The notes below the pieces were generated by a model. The model saw only the letters and a list, made by a program, of their open reading frames with translations, made no database searches and was not told where the DNA came from. 35,488 bases of DNA, from assembly GCA_030430455.1 (NCBI GenBank), contig JAUIJB010000040.1, positions 1 to 35,488 of the forward strand. The letters run 5' to 3'. Each line of letters begins with the position of its first letter. Within the stretch, counting starts at the first letter, position 1. Below are positions 23,733 through 31,199 of the stretch, piece after piece. The translations under genes and the position numbers were made by a program. Source of the stretch: Verrucomicrobiia bacterium. Lineage in GTDB: Bacteria > Verrucomicrobiota > Verrucomicrobiia > Verrucomicrobiales > Akkermansiaceae.

Positions 23733-24100
23733 TACTCGGCCTTGGGCGGCAGCAGCAGGCTGTCGTCGGGCTCCTCGCCGATTTCCGGCAGCGCGGGCTC
23801 CTCGAAGTCGACCGAGCCGCCGAACAGCCAGAATCCCTGGCGGCGCTGGCGCTGGTAGGCGAGCGCCTTGTCGTGGCCGAGCTCGTATTGCTTGAGCTCA
23901 TCCTCGCGGACCTCGGCGATCGGCACCCGGTTGGGCATCAACGAGGAGGTGAAGTTGCCGACCCCCTCGGCGGCGGACCCGACCCCTTCGGAGACCTTGC
24001 TGAAGCTGCTGCTGGCGTAGTCCCCGGCCTTCTTGACTCCGGCACAGGAGGCCAGGGCGGCGATCAGGCAGGCGAGGGGGAGTTGGAACCGTGGGGACAT
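23732..24100 (-). CDS. Small lipoprotein, unknown function
   Basis: A 122-residue protein with a short signal peptide and lipobox (ACLIAALASC), then a Ser/Gly-rich region with heptad-like KKAGDYASSSFSKVSEGVGSA, a charged middle part (REDELKQYELGHDKALAYQRQRRQGFW) and a proline-rich acidic end. It should be anchored in the outer or inner membrane. No enzyme motif is visible and I do not recognise the family. Confidence 0.75.
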   Translation of the reverse strand: MSPRFQLPLACLIAALASCAGVKKAGDYASSSFSKVSEGVGSAAEGVGNFTSSLMPNRVPIAEVREDELKQYELGHDKALAYQRQRRQGFWLFGGSVDFEEPALPEIGEEPDDSLLLPPKAE

Positions 24101-24109
24101 GCGGGGAAA

Positions 24110-24142
24110 CTCGGGGCTGGGTGGGATTTAACAAGCCCCGAG
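24110..24142. repeat. Inverted repeat between the two lipoprotein genes
   Basis: CTCGGGGCT (24110-24118) and AGCCCCGAG (24134-24142) are perfect 9-bp inverted repeats around a 15-base loop. An overlapping GAGCCGCGGCTC palindrome (24140-24151) offers an alternative fold. It lies 9 bases before the small lipoprotein start and could end the glycosidase transcript or form a leader structure. Confidence 0.5.
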
Positions 24143-24171
24143 CCGCGGCTCCAAGTCACAAATTCGCCTCT

Positions 24172-25032
24172 TCACCGGCGCCTGATGGCGAGGAAGTTCC
24201 GCACCGGCTTGTTCCACAAGGGGCGGGTGAAGGCGGGGCCGCCGGGAGTCTCCGCGGAGACCCACAATTCGCTGGACCGGCCGCCATCGAGGTTGAGGGC
24301 GGTTTGGACCCGGATGCCGCCGATTTCCGCGCCCTCGAGGGCGGCGGCGAGCTCGGCCAGCGTGGCCGTGCTGCTGCGGGCGATCAGCCAGCCGCTGGCG
24401 CCGTCGGTGGCCAGCCAGCTGCGCGCGGCCGGGGAGTCGGCCGACAATCCACCGACGCGGCGACCGTTTTCGACCAGGAAGGGGCCGCTCTGGAGCGCCT
24501 CGCGCCCGCCGGTGAAGCGGCTCCGCCGGAGGAGGGCGAGCTTGCCCCCGGATTCTTCGACGAAGAAGCCCGAGCCGAGCGAGGAAGCCCGGTTGATCCC
24601 GCCGCGGGCCTCGCCGGCAGTGACGACCCGGCCGAGCGGCTCGCCTTGCGGGGTGAAAAACCCGCCGTTGATGGCCGCCAGGGCCCCGCTCGAGCGCCCG
24701 GCCGCGCGGCTGTCGGCGAATTCACTGCTGGGACCGCCCGCCTGGTCGATCACCACCAGCCGATGCCGGCGCGAGTCGAAGCGGACGAACTCGACGCTCA
24801 TTCCGCCGATCCGGGTCCGGCCGTGGCCGAGGGCAATGACCGCCGCGGGTGGCTGCACCGGCTTCGAGCCAGCCGGCGGGGAGGCCTCGCTGGAAGCGCC
24901 GGAAACCGGCACGTCCGGGGGCGCCGCGGGGATCTCGCCGGGCGGTGGCTGCGGAGCCGGCTGCGGGGCGGAAGGCCCGCCGCCGCAGGCGGCGAGTACC
25001 AAGGAGAGGAGGAGCGGAAAAAGGACGCGCAT
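24172..25032 (-). CDS. Phosphodiester glycosidase family lipoprotein (NAGPA/DUF2233)
   Basis: A 286-residue lipoprotein: signal peptide and lipobox (LLLSLVLAAC), a Pro/Ala-rich linker of about 45 residues, then the NAGPA-type domain with AAINGGFFTPQGEPLG and NLDGGRSSELWV, the family's two strongest motifs. Members remove GlcNAc or similar sugars linked through a phosphodiester (the uncovering enzyme of animals; YoaP-type bacterial relatives). The exact substrate here is unknown, perhaps an exopolysaccharide or wall polymer. A GTG at 25047 would add five residues, but the ATG gives a better signal peptide. It follows the ArsR-methyltransferase gene by 15 bases. Confidence 0.88.
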   Translation of the reverse strand: MRVLFPLLLSLVLAACGGGPSAPQPAPQPPPGEIPAAPPDVPVSGASSEASPPAGSKPVQPPAAVIALGHGRTRIGGMSVEFVRFDSRRHRLVVIDQAGGPSSEFADSRAAGRSSGALAAINGGFFTPQGEPLGRVVTAGEARGGINRASSLGSGFFVEESGGKLALLRRSRFTGGREALQSGPFLVENGRRVGGLSADSPAARSWLATDGASGWLIARSSTATLAELAAALEGAEIGGIRVQTALNLDGGRSSELWVSAETPGGPAFTRPLWNKPVRNFLAIRRR

Positions 25033-25047
25033 GGCCAGGGGAAGCAC

Positions 25048-25968
25048 TCAAGCGGGCTTGTCCGCCACCGCAAGCAGCGTCTGGAAGTGCGGCGGCTCGG
25101 GCTCGCGGTCGACCACCGCGGTCTCGATGGAGTTAAAGCCGGCGTCCTCGAGCATCGAGGCCAGCTCGCCCTCGCCGAAGCCGAGCCAGGTGTCGGCGTA
25201 GAGCTCGCGGGCCTGCTCGAAATGGTGCTGCAGCAGGTCGAGCACGACCACGCGGCCGCCCGGCTTGAGGGCCGCGAAGGCGGCGGCGACGGCACGTCGC
25301 GGGTTGGCGGCGTGGTGCAGGGCCTGGCTGAGGACGGCGAGGTCCACCGAGTCGTTGTCGAGGGGCGGCGCCTCGAGGTCGCCGAGGCGGTACTCGAGGT
25401 TGTCGAGGCCGTTCTCGCGCGCCAGCGAGGTGCCGAACTCGACCATCTTCGGCGACAGGTCGATCGCGATCACCCGCTCGGCGCGCTGGGCCAGCAGCTG
25501 GGACAAGGTGCCCTCGCCGGCGCCGAGGTCGGCGACGACCCCGCGGCCCATCACCTTGAGCAGCGCCTCGGCCAGCCCGCGCCACGAGCGGCCCGGGACA
25601 TAGTCGCGACCGAAGCGGCCGGCGAGCTCGTCGAAGTAGATCCGCGCCCGGTCGCGGCGCTTGCGGACGAGGTGGCGCAGCGCGGTCTCGTCGGCGCCGA
25701 TCTCGGCGACCTCGGTGGCCGCGCTCGCCGCCAGCCGGGCCACCTCGCGCGGCATCGATGAGCAGTAGATGTTGTTCTTGCCGCTGCGCTCGTCGCGGAC
25801 CAGCCCCTCCGCCTTGAGCTGGGAGAGGGCGGTCGAAATCCGGCTCTGGCCCATCCCCAGCAGCTCCTGCAGGTCGGCCACGCTGAGGGCCTCGGACTCC
25901 AGCAAGTGCAGGATCCGCAGCCGCGTCGGGTCGGCCAGAAGCTTCAGGGATTTCAGCATTGACGGCAT
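25048..25968 (-). CDS. ArsR-type HTH regulator fused to a SAM-dependent methyltransferase (SahR-like)
   Basis: A 306-residue two-domain protein. Residues 1-75 are an ArsR winged helix ([31 protein letters not shown], quoted in part: [13 protein letters not shown]). Residues 110-300 form a class I methyltransferase domain with [15 protein letters not shown] (about 145-159), the acidic IAIDLS loop, [11 protein letters not shown] and [13 protein letters not shown]. No metal-binding CxC of arsenic sensors is seen. In Proteobacteria, ArsR-methyltransferase fusions beside ahcY/metK include SahR, which senses SAH and controls the methionine cycle. The divergent placement next to metK-ahcY here supports that reading. 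MPSM gives two possible ATGs (25968 or 25959); either is fine. Confidence 0.88.
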   Translation of the reverse strand: MPSMLKSLKLLADPTRLRILHLLESEALSVADLQELLGMGQSRISTALSQLKAEGLVRDERSGKNNIYCSSMPREVARLAASAATEVAEIGADETALRHLVRKRRDRARIYFDELAGRFGRDYVPGRSWRGLAEALLKVMGRGVVADLGAGEGTLSQLLAQRAERVIAIDLSPKMVEFGTSLARENGLDNLEYRLGDLEAPPLDNDSVDLAVLSQALHHAANPRRAVAAAFAALKPGGRVVVLDLLQHHFEQARELYADTWLGFGEGELASMLEDAGFNSIETAVVDREPEPPHFQTLLAVADKPA

Positions 25969-25982
25969 GGACAGGTGGATAC

Positions 25983-26006
25983 ATCAACGCATCGCGATTT
26001 GACGAT
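25983..26006 (+). promoter_or_regulatory. Candidate SahR-type operator
   Basis: The 56-base gap between the divergent ArsR-methyltransferase gene and metK contains ATCAA (25983-25987), a perfect ATCGCGAT palindrome (25991-25998) and TTGAC (25999-26003). This is an imperfect dyad that could bind a dimeric regulator and control both directions. The match to a published SahR motif was not checked. A TTGACG at 25959-25964 could be a -35 box for metK, but no good -10 follows. Confidence 0.4.
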
Positions 26007-26024
26007 ACGAAAAACGAAACGCCC

Positions 26025-27236
26025 ATGAGTTCCTACATTTTTTCCTCCGAATCGGTCGGCGAAGGTCACCCGGACAAGGTCTGTGACACCATTTCCGACG
26101 CGATTCTGGACGCCTGCCTGAAGGTCGACACCCGCTCCCGCGTGGCCTGTGAGACCTTCGTGAAGTCGAACCAGGTGGTGGTCGGCGGTGAGATCACGAT
26201 TCCCAAGCTGCAGGACGAGAAGACCGGCCACAGCAAGCCGCTCGACGAGGTGATCAACCTCGGCAAGGTGGTCCGCGACGCGATCCGCGAGATCGGCTAC
26301 GCCAACGACGACGACGTGTTCCACGCCGACAAGGTCTTCATCACCAACCTGCTGACCGCCCAGTCCGCCGACATCGCCCAGGGGGTCGATGCGCGCAAGG
26401 CCGAGGGCAAGAAGCACGAGGAGCAGGGCGCCGGTGACCAGGGGATCATGTTCGGCTACGCCTGCGACGAGACCACCGAGCTGATGCCGGCGCCGATCAT
26501 GTACGCCCACCGCCTCGGCCGCGAGCTGACGCGCATCCGCAAGGCCGGCCGCACCAAGTGGCTGCGTCCCGATGCCAAGACGCAGGTCTCGGTGGAATAC
26601 GTCGACGGCAAGCCGAGCCGCATCGTCAACGTGGTGATCTCGACCCAGCACGCCGAGGGCACCAGCCACTCGGAGATCGAGAGTTTCTGCATCGAAAAGG
26701 TGATCCGCAAGGTGCTGCCCAAGCGCATGATCACCAAGGACACCGAGTTCCTGATCAACCCGACCGGCAAGTTCGTGATCGGCGGGCCGCAGGGCGACTC
26801 GGGCCTGACCGGCCGCAAGATCATCGTCGACACCTACGGCGGCACCGGCCGCCACGGCGGCGGCGCCTTCTCCGGCAAGGACCCCTCGAAGGTCGACCGC
26901 TCGGCCGCCTACATGGGCCGCTGGGTCGCCAAGAACATCGTCGCCGCCGGCCTCGCCGCGAAGTGCGAGATCCAGTTCGCCTACGCCATCGGCCACCCGG
27001 AGCCGGTCAGCGTGCACGTCGACACCTTCGGCACCGGCACGATCTCCGACGAAAAGATCCTCGGCGCCGTCCTCAAGGTCTTCTCCTTCAAGCCCGCCGA
27101 TATCGTCAAGCAGCTCAAGCTGCTCCGCCCGATCTACTCCGCCTCCACCAACTACGGTCACTTCGGCAAGGAAGACTGTGGCCTGCCGTGGGAGGAAACC
27201 AACAAGGTGACCGCACTCAAGCGGGCCGCCAAATAA
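26025..27236 (+). CDS. metK: S-adenosylmethionine synthase
   Basis: A 403-residue methionine adenosyltransferase that makes SAM from ATP and methionine. Motifs are complete: [11 protein letters not shown] with His15 and Asp17, [12 protein letters not shown], and the phosphate loop [18 protein letters not shown]. The ORF is open from 25959, but the family start is at 26025. It is followed, 41 bases on, by ahcY. The gene supplies SAM for the two betaine methyltransferases encoded 22 kb away as well as for general methylation. No Shine-Dalgarno sequence precedes the start. Confidence 0.98.
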   Translation: MSSYIFSSESVGEGHPDKVCDTISDAILDACLKVDTRSRVACETFVKSNQVVVGGEITIPKLQDEKTGHSKPLDEVINLGKVVRDAIREIGYANDDDVFHADKVFITNLLTAQSADIAQGVDARKAEGKKHEEQGAGDQGIMFGYACDETTELMPAPIMYAHRLGRELTRIRKAGRTKWLRPDAKTQVSVEYVDGKPSRIVNVVISTQHAEGTSHSEIESFCIEKVIRKVLPKRMITKDTEFLINPTGKFVIGGPQGDSGLTGRKIIVDTYGGTGRHGGGAFSGKDPSKVDRSAAYMGRWVAKNIVAAGLAAKCEIQFAYAIGHPEPVSVHVDTFGTGTISDEKILGAVLKVFSFKPADIVKQLKLLRPIYSASTNYGHFGKEDCGLPWEETNKVTALKRAAK

Positions 27237-27240
27237 ATGA

Positions 27241-27261
27241 ACCGCGAACCGCAAACCGCAA
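27241..27261 (+). repeat. Three tandem 7-nt repeats between metK and ahcY
   Basis: ACCGCGA, ACCGCAA and ACCGCAA follow each other without gap (27241-27247, 27248-27254, 27255-27261), ending 16 bases before the ahcY ATG. No Shine-Dalgarno sequence is seen. The gap is too short for an SAH riboswitch. Confidence 0.85.
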
Positions 27262-27277
27262 ACACCCTATTTATACG

Positions 27278-28705
27278 ATGACTGCCGTAGCAGAAACCAC
27301 CCAGGACTTCAAGGTCCGCGACATCGGACTGGCCGACTTCGGACGCAAGGAGATCGAGATCGCCGAGCACGAGATGCCCGGCCTGATGGCCACCCGCGAG
27401 AAGTACGGTCCCGACAAGCCGCTGGCCGGCGTGCGGATCATGGGCTCGCTGCACATGACGATCCAGACCGCCGTGCTGATCGAGACGCTCACCGAGCTCG
27501 GCGCCGAGGTGCGCTGGGTCTCCTGCAACATCTTCTCGACCCAGGACCACGCCGCCGCCGCGATCGCCAAGGCCGGGGTGCCGGTGTTCGCCTGGAAGGG
27601 CGAGACGCTCGAGGAATACTGGTGGTGCACCTGGAAGGCGCTGGTCAACCCCGAGGGCCTGGGGCCGCAGCTGATCGTCGACGACGGCGGCGACGCGACC
27701 CTGCTCATCCACAAGGGCTACGAGATGGAGAACGGCTCCGACTGGGTCGACACCCCGTCCGGCAGCCAGGAGGAGGAGGTCATCAAGAACCTGCTCAAGA
27801 ACATCGCCAAGGAGCAGCCGGGGATCTTCCAGAAGATCGTCAAGGACTGGAAGGGCGTCTCCGAGGAGACCACCACCGGCGTCCACCGCCTCTACCAGAT
27901 GGCCCGCAAGGGCACGCTGCTGGTGCCGGCGATCAACGTGAACGACTCGGTCACCAAGTCGAAGTTCGACAACCTCTACGGCTGCCGCGAGTCGCTGGTG
28001 GACGGCATCAAGCGCGCCACCGACGTGATGATCTCCGGCAAGGTCGCCGTGGTCTGCGGCTACGGCGACGTCGGCAAGGGCTGCGCCCAGGCGCTGCGCG
28101 GGCAGGGGGCCCAGGTCGTGGTGACCGAGGTCGACCCGATCTGCGCGCTGCAGGCGGCGATGGAGGGCTTCCGCGTGCTGACCGTCGAGGACACCCTCGG
28201 CTGGGGCGACATCTACGTCACCACCACCGGCAACTACGACATCATCCGTGTCGAGCACATGGAGAAGATGAAGGACCAGGCGATCGTCTGCAACATCGGC
28301 CACTTCGACAACGAGATCCAGATGGAGAAGCTCAACGCCCGCGGCGACGTCGAGAAGACCAACATCAAGCCGCAGGTCGACAAGTACAGCTTCCCCGGCG
28401 GCAACAGCATCTACATGCTGGCCGAGGGCCGCCTGGTGAACCTCGGCTGCGCCACCGGCCACCCGAGCTTCGTGATGTCGAACAGCTTCACCAACCAGAC
28501 GCTGGCGCAGATCGACCTGTGGAAGAACAAGGACAAGTACCAGGCCGGAGAGGTGATGGTGCTGCCCAAGCATCTCGACGAGGAGGTCGCCCGCCTGCAC
28601 CTCGAGAAGATCGGCGCCAAGCTGACCAAGCTGACCAAGGACCAGGCCGACTACATCGACGTGCCGGTCGACGGCCCCTACAAGCCGGAGCACTACCGCT
28701 ATTGA
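27278..28705 (+). CDS. ahcY: Adenosylhomocysteinase
   Basis: A 475-residue enzyme that splits SAH to adenosine and homocysteine, removing the product inhibitor of methyltransferases. [20 protein letters not shown] opens the protein; substrate residues lie in [36 protein letters not shown], and the NAD-binding [18 protein letters not shown]. It ends KPEHYRY, as usual. The insert between the GWVDT-like stretch and HRLYQM is the long-form insert seen in many bacterial and eukaryotic enzymes. It is in an operon with metK and ends in a good terminator. Confidence 0.98.
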   Translation: MTAVAETTQDFKVRDIGLADFGRKEIEIAEHEMPGLMATREKYGPDKPLAGVRIMGSLHMTIQTAVLIETLTELGAEVRWVSCNIFSTQDHAAAAIAKAGVPVFAWKGETLEEYWWCTWKALVNPEGLGPQLIVDDGGDATLLIHKGYEMENGSDWVDTPSGSQEEEVIKNLLKNIAKEQPGIFQKIVKDWKGVSEETTTGVHRLYQMARKGTLLVPAINVNDSVTKSKFDNLYGCRESLVDGIKRATDVMISGKVAVVCGYGDVGKGCAQALRGQGAQVVVTEVDPICALQAAMEGFRVLTVEDTLGWGDIYVTTTGNYDIIRVEHMEKMKDQAIVCNIGHFDNEIQMEKLNARGDVEKTNIKPQVDKYSFPGGNSIYMLAEGRLVNLGCATGHPSFVMSNSFTNQTLAQIDLWKNKDKYQAGEVMVLPKHLDEEVARLHLEKIGAKLTKLTKDQADYIDVPVDGPYKPEHYRY

Positions 28706-28741
28706 TCGGGCCGGCGCTTCGCGCCATCCCGTACTTTCCCG

Positions 28742-28773
28742 AGGCCCTGCCGGTGTTCCGGCGGGGCCTTTTC
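28742..28773 (+). terminator. Intrinsic terminator of metK-ahcY
   Basis: AGGCCCTGCCGG, a TGTT loop and CCGGCGGGGCCT form a 12-bp stem (one G-T wobble) followed by TTTTC. It stands 36 bases after the ahcY stop and is the clearest terminator of the window. Confidence 0.85.
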
Positions 28774-28790
28774 GTGGCGTGCCGGCGGAC

Positions 28791-28897
28791 GGCGGTGCTT
28801 CAGCACCGCCCTGGCCCGACCGCTTCAGCGGCCGGGGTCTGGCGAGGTGCCTTCGGGGCGATGAATCACCCCGGATGAAGCGGCGGTGAACCGCCGC
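28791..28897. repeat. REP/BIME-like block of four hairpins
   Basis: Four short stem-loops with 2-base loops follow each other. GGCGGTGCT-TC-AGCACCGCC (28791-28810) is perfect. CCCGACCGCT-TC-AGCGGCCGGG (28815-28836) has one mismatch. CGGGGCGAT-GA-ATCACCCCG (28854-28873) has one mismatch. GCGGCGGT-GA-ACCGCCGC (28880-28897) is perfect. The first pair has TC loops and the second GA loops, so the block looks like two similar units in opposite orientation. Confidence 0.65.
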
Positions 28898-28971
28898 AGT
28901 CCGGCTGTCGCCACCATGGGGCCTGCGGGCGGGTGCGGGCGGTGGCGGGTTTCAGCAGGGGGCGTTCCTGC

Positions 28972-29001
28972 TTGTCCGGACGCGCTGTCCTGCCGTAGGC
29001 T
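28972..29001 (+). promoter_or_regulatory. Promoter of the secreted-protein gene
   Basis: TTGTCC (28972-28977), 18 bases, TAGGCT (28996-29001). The leader would be about 60 bases. Both boxes resemble those of the AI-2E transporter promoter (TTGTCG and TAGGAT). Confidence 0.4.
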
Positions 29002-29066
29002 TGCAGGGTTTCCGTCTGGCGCCCGCCCGGGGGCGCACAGCCCCGCTCCGATCCCCCCGTCGTCCC

Positions 29067-29966
29067 ATGAAGCCCACGTCTTCGATCGCCACGGCTGCCG
29101 CCCTGTTGGCCTCGGCGGGAACCCTTGTTGCGGACCTGGTCGCCGTGAGCAACCTCGGCCAGCCGAACCCCGGGCAGCTGAATTCGAACGTGGGAACGGT
29201 CGGGACGACCGGCGGCGCGGCGGCCCAAGGGTTCGTGACCGGGCCGGAGGCCTCCGGATACCAGCTCGAGTCGGTGACCCTGAGGTTCCTCGCCCCCGGT
29301 GGCTTCGGCTCCACGGGAGACCTCGACGTTGAGCTGTGGGACAGCGTCGCCGGAGCCCCCGGCGCCATCATCGCCAGCTTCGGGGTGAACAACCCGGACG
29401 CGGGGGGCGAGTTCGTGTTCCCGCTCGCCGAGCCCGTGATGCTGGCCCCGGACACCCGCTACTTCATTTCCGCCAGCACCCCCGACGCGAGCACCGCCGG
29501 GGGGCAGAACGTCTATTTCTGGGAGGCGACCCCGGGCAGCAACGAGAATCCGGGCGGCCTCCCGGGTTGGTCGATCGACGATGGGTTTCGTACTTCCCAG
29601 GGTGTCGTCGATCCGGTCGAAGGCACGCCGTGGGGCGGTGAGCTGGACGTGCCGCTCCAGCTGGCGGTCAGCGTCGCCGAGGCGGCTCCGCCGCCGTCCG
29701 CCGGGCTGGCCGGGTTTTCGCACGACCCGGCGAGTGGAGCCGCGCAGATCAGCATCAAGGGAGAAGCCGGGACCCGCTACAAGCTGGTCGAGGCGAACGA
29801 CCTCGACTTCGCCAATCCCGACCGGGATCCGGTTCCGCTCACCAGCACCAGCGTCGGCACGCTGGATGGCGGCGGGGTGATCACCGATGCGAACGGCGAC
29901 GCCACCGTGGAGTTCAGCCTCGGAGCGGGACCAAGCACCTTCATCCGGGCCGAGGAATCCCCCTGA
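29067..29966 (+). CDS. Secreted choice-of-anchor-R-type protein
   Basis: A 299-residue protein with a signal peptide (ATAAALLASAGTLVADLVA). A beta-rich domain of about 190 residues follows, of the choice-of-anchor R type common in Verrucomicrobiota and Planctomycetota: AAQGFVTGPEASGYQLESVTLRF, then DLDVELWDS, FPLAEPVMLAPDTRYFISAS. The last 90 residues (GLAGFSHDPASGAAQISIKG to TFIRAEESP) form another beta module of the kind seen at the C-terminus of many exported verrucomicrobial proteins. There is no PEP-CTERM anchor. Probably extracellular; function unknown. Confidence 0.8.
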   Translation: MKPTSSIATAAALLASAGTLVADLVAVSNLGQPNPGQLNSNVGTVGTTGGAAAQGFVTGPEASGYQLESVTLRFLAPGGFGSTGDLDVELWDSVAGAPGAIIASFGVNNPDAGGEFVFPLAEPVMLAPDTRYFISASTPDASTAGGQNVYFWEATPGSNENPGGLPGWSIDDGFRTSQGVVDPVEGTPWGGELDVPLQLAVSVAEAAPPPSAGLAGFSHDPASGAAQISIKGEAGTRYKLVEANDLDFANPDRDPVPLTSTSVGTLDGGGVITDANGDATVEFSLGAGPSTFIRAEESP

Positions 29967-30037
29967 ACCCCGGCTTGGAAGGGTTCCTGGCGGGTTTCGC
30001 ACTTGGTGGGTCCGCGGATCGGGAGGAGGGTGGCCCC

Positions 30038-30715
30038 ATGGCCGAAAGAGAGGATCCGACGGTATTCATCGCGCACCGCGAGGGGGCCTGCGCGGAGTGC
30101 GGGAAGAAGCTCGAGGGGGGCGAGTGGATCACGCTGAGCGGCGCGGAGGGGGAGGTCGCGGAGGCGCTGTGCCTGGGGTGTTCGGATCTCGATCACCTGG
30201 TGTTCCTGCCGCGCGGGAACGCGGCGCTGACGCGGCGGGCGGGGAAGCACTCGACCCTGCGCGCGGTGGTGGTGGCGTGGAACCGCCGGCGCAAGCGCTA
30301 CGAGCGGCAGGGGACGCTGGTCGGGGAGGACGCGCTGCGGCGGGCGGAGGAGGAGTGCCTGGCGGACGCCGACCTGCGCGCGCGGCGCGCGGAGCGGCGA
30401 CGGCAGCGCGACCAGCTGGCCGATGCCGGCTACGTGGCCGACTTCACCCGCGAGATCCTCAGGGCCTACCCGCAGGTTCCGCCGGAACGGGCGGCGAAGA
30501 TCGCGCTGCATGCCTGCCAGAGGCACAGCGGCCGGGTCGGGCGCAGCGCGGCGGGGAAGGGGCTCGACCCGAAGACGATCAGGCTGGCGGTGCGGGCGCA
30601 CCTGCGCCACACCGCGACGAACTACGACGAACTCCTGATGGCCGGGGTGCCGCGCCGGGAGGCCAGGGCGGAGATCGCCGACGCGCTGGACGCAGCCGAG
30701 CGCCGGTGGAGGTAG
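30038..30715 (+). CDS. DUF2293 domain protein
   Basis: A 225-residue cytoplasmic protein. An N-terminal zinc-ribbon-like part has CAECGKKL and [15 protein letters not shown], followed by a basic segment ([27 protein letters not shown]). The C-terminal DUF2293 part has [20 protein letters not shown] and [19 protein letters not shown]. The ATG at 30038 has a strong Shine-Dalgarno (GGGAGGAGGG, 8 bases away), better than the upstream start at 29975. The molecular function is unknown. It lies just before a DUF2256-DUF3253 gene and the exonuclease/ligase gene, which suggests a nucleic-acid-related role. Confidence 0.88.
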   Translation: MAEREDPTVFIAHREGACAECGKKLEGGEWITLSGAEGEVAEALCLGCSDLDHLVFLPRGNAALTRRAGKHSTLRAVVVAWNRRRKRYERQGTLVGEDALRRAEEECLADADLRARRAERRRQRDQLADAGYVADFTREILRAYPQVPPERAAKIALHACQRHSGRVGRSAAGKGLDPKTIRLAVRAHLRHTATNYDELLMAGVPRREARAEIADALDAAERRWR

Positions 30716-30821
30716 TCGATCGGTGTTCCGACTCGCATGGCGATTCGGGGAAGTGCCTGCCGGCCGACTCCGGAGTGGAGGAAGCGATTGCGATCTTCCG
30801 GACATCGCCGATGCTTCGCCG

Positions 30822-31199
30822 ATGACCGCGGTGAAGACCTGTGCGCGATGCGGGCGCGAGATCGAGTGGCGCAAGAAGTGGGAGGACTGCTGGGAGCAGG
30901 TCCGCTACTGCTCCGATGCCTGCCGTCGAAAACGCTCGGGGAAGCGTGACAGGCAGCTGGAGGAGGCGATCGTCGAGCTCCTCGCCGGGCGCGCCGCCGG
31001 GTCGTCGATCTGCCCGAGCGAGGCGGCGCGGCGCTGCTTCGGGGACGAGGCCTGGCGGGGCGAGATGGAGCGGACGCGGCAGGCCGCCCGGCGGCTGGTG
31101 GCGAGGGGCCGGGTGGAGATCGTGCAGAAGGGCCGGGTGGTCGACGCGTCCACCGCGAGGGGGCCGATCCGTCTCCGCCGCGGGCCGCGCTTTTCGTGA
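30822..31199 (+). CDS. DUF2256-DUF3253 fusion protein
   Basis: A 125-residue protein joining two small domains. Residues 6-35 are DUF2256: [20 protein letters not shown] followed by [10 protein letters not shown], four cysteines that likely bind zinc. Residues 42-123 are DUF3253: [24 protein letters not shown], then [19 protein letters not shown] and GPIRLRRG, a winged-helix-like fold. DUF2256 genes often sit near photolyase/cryptochrome genes; here the neighbour is a DNA repair gene whose start overlaps this stop by one base. The upstream 33 codons of the open frame do not look coding, so I start at the ATG. Confidence 0.85.
   Translation: MTAVKTCARCGREIEWRKKWEDCWEQVRYCSDACRRKRSGKRDRQLEEAIVELLAGRAAGSSICPSEAARRCFGDEAWRGEMERTRQAARRLVARGRVEIVQKGRVVDASTARGPIRLRRGPRFS

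Larger units (their letters stand above)
28706..29066. other. 361-base gap with terminator, REP-like element and promoter
   Basis: After ahcY come a rho-independent terminator (28742-28773), a block of four hairpins (28791-28897) and a candidate promoter (28972-29001) for the following secreted-protein gene. No gene was found in it. Confidence 0.7.

Noticed and set aside
20924..25201. A 1425-codon open frame on the plus strand
   Set aside because: It runs opposite the certain genes for the protease pair, ychF and the lipoproteins. It is low-complexity, rich in Val/Asp/Glu/Gly, as expected for the reverse frame of high-GC genes.
25999..26004. TTGACG as a -35 box for metK
   Set aside because: A -10 at the right distance would fall on the start codon. 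The sequence is better explained as part of the dyad.
27237..27277. An SAH or SAM riboswitch before ahcY
   Set aside because: The gap is 41 bases, mostly taken by the 7-nt repeats, too short for the known riboswitch classes.
26558..28705. An N-terminal extension of AhcY of 240 residues
   Set aside because: The extra part overlaps metK in another frame and is Arg/Gln/Asp-rich noise. The family start is at 27278.
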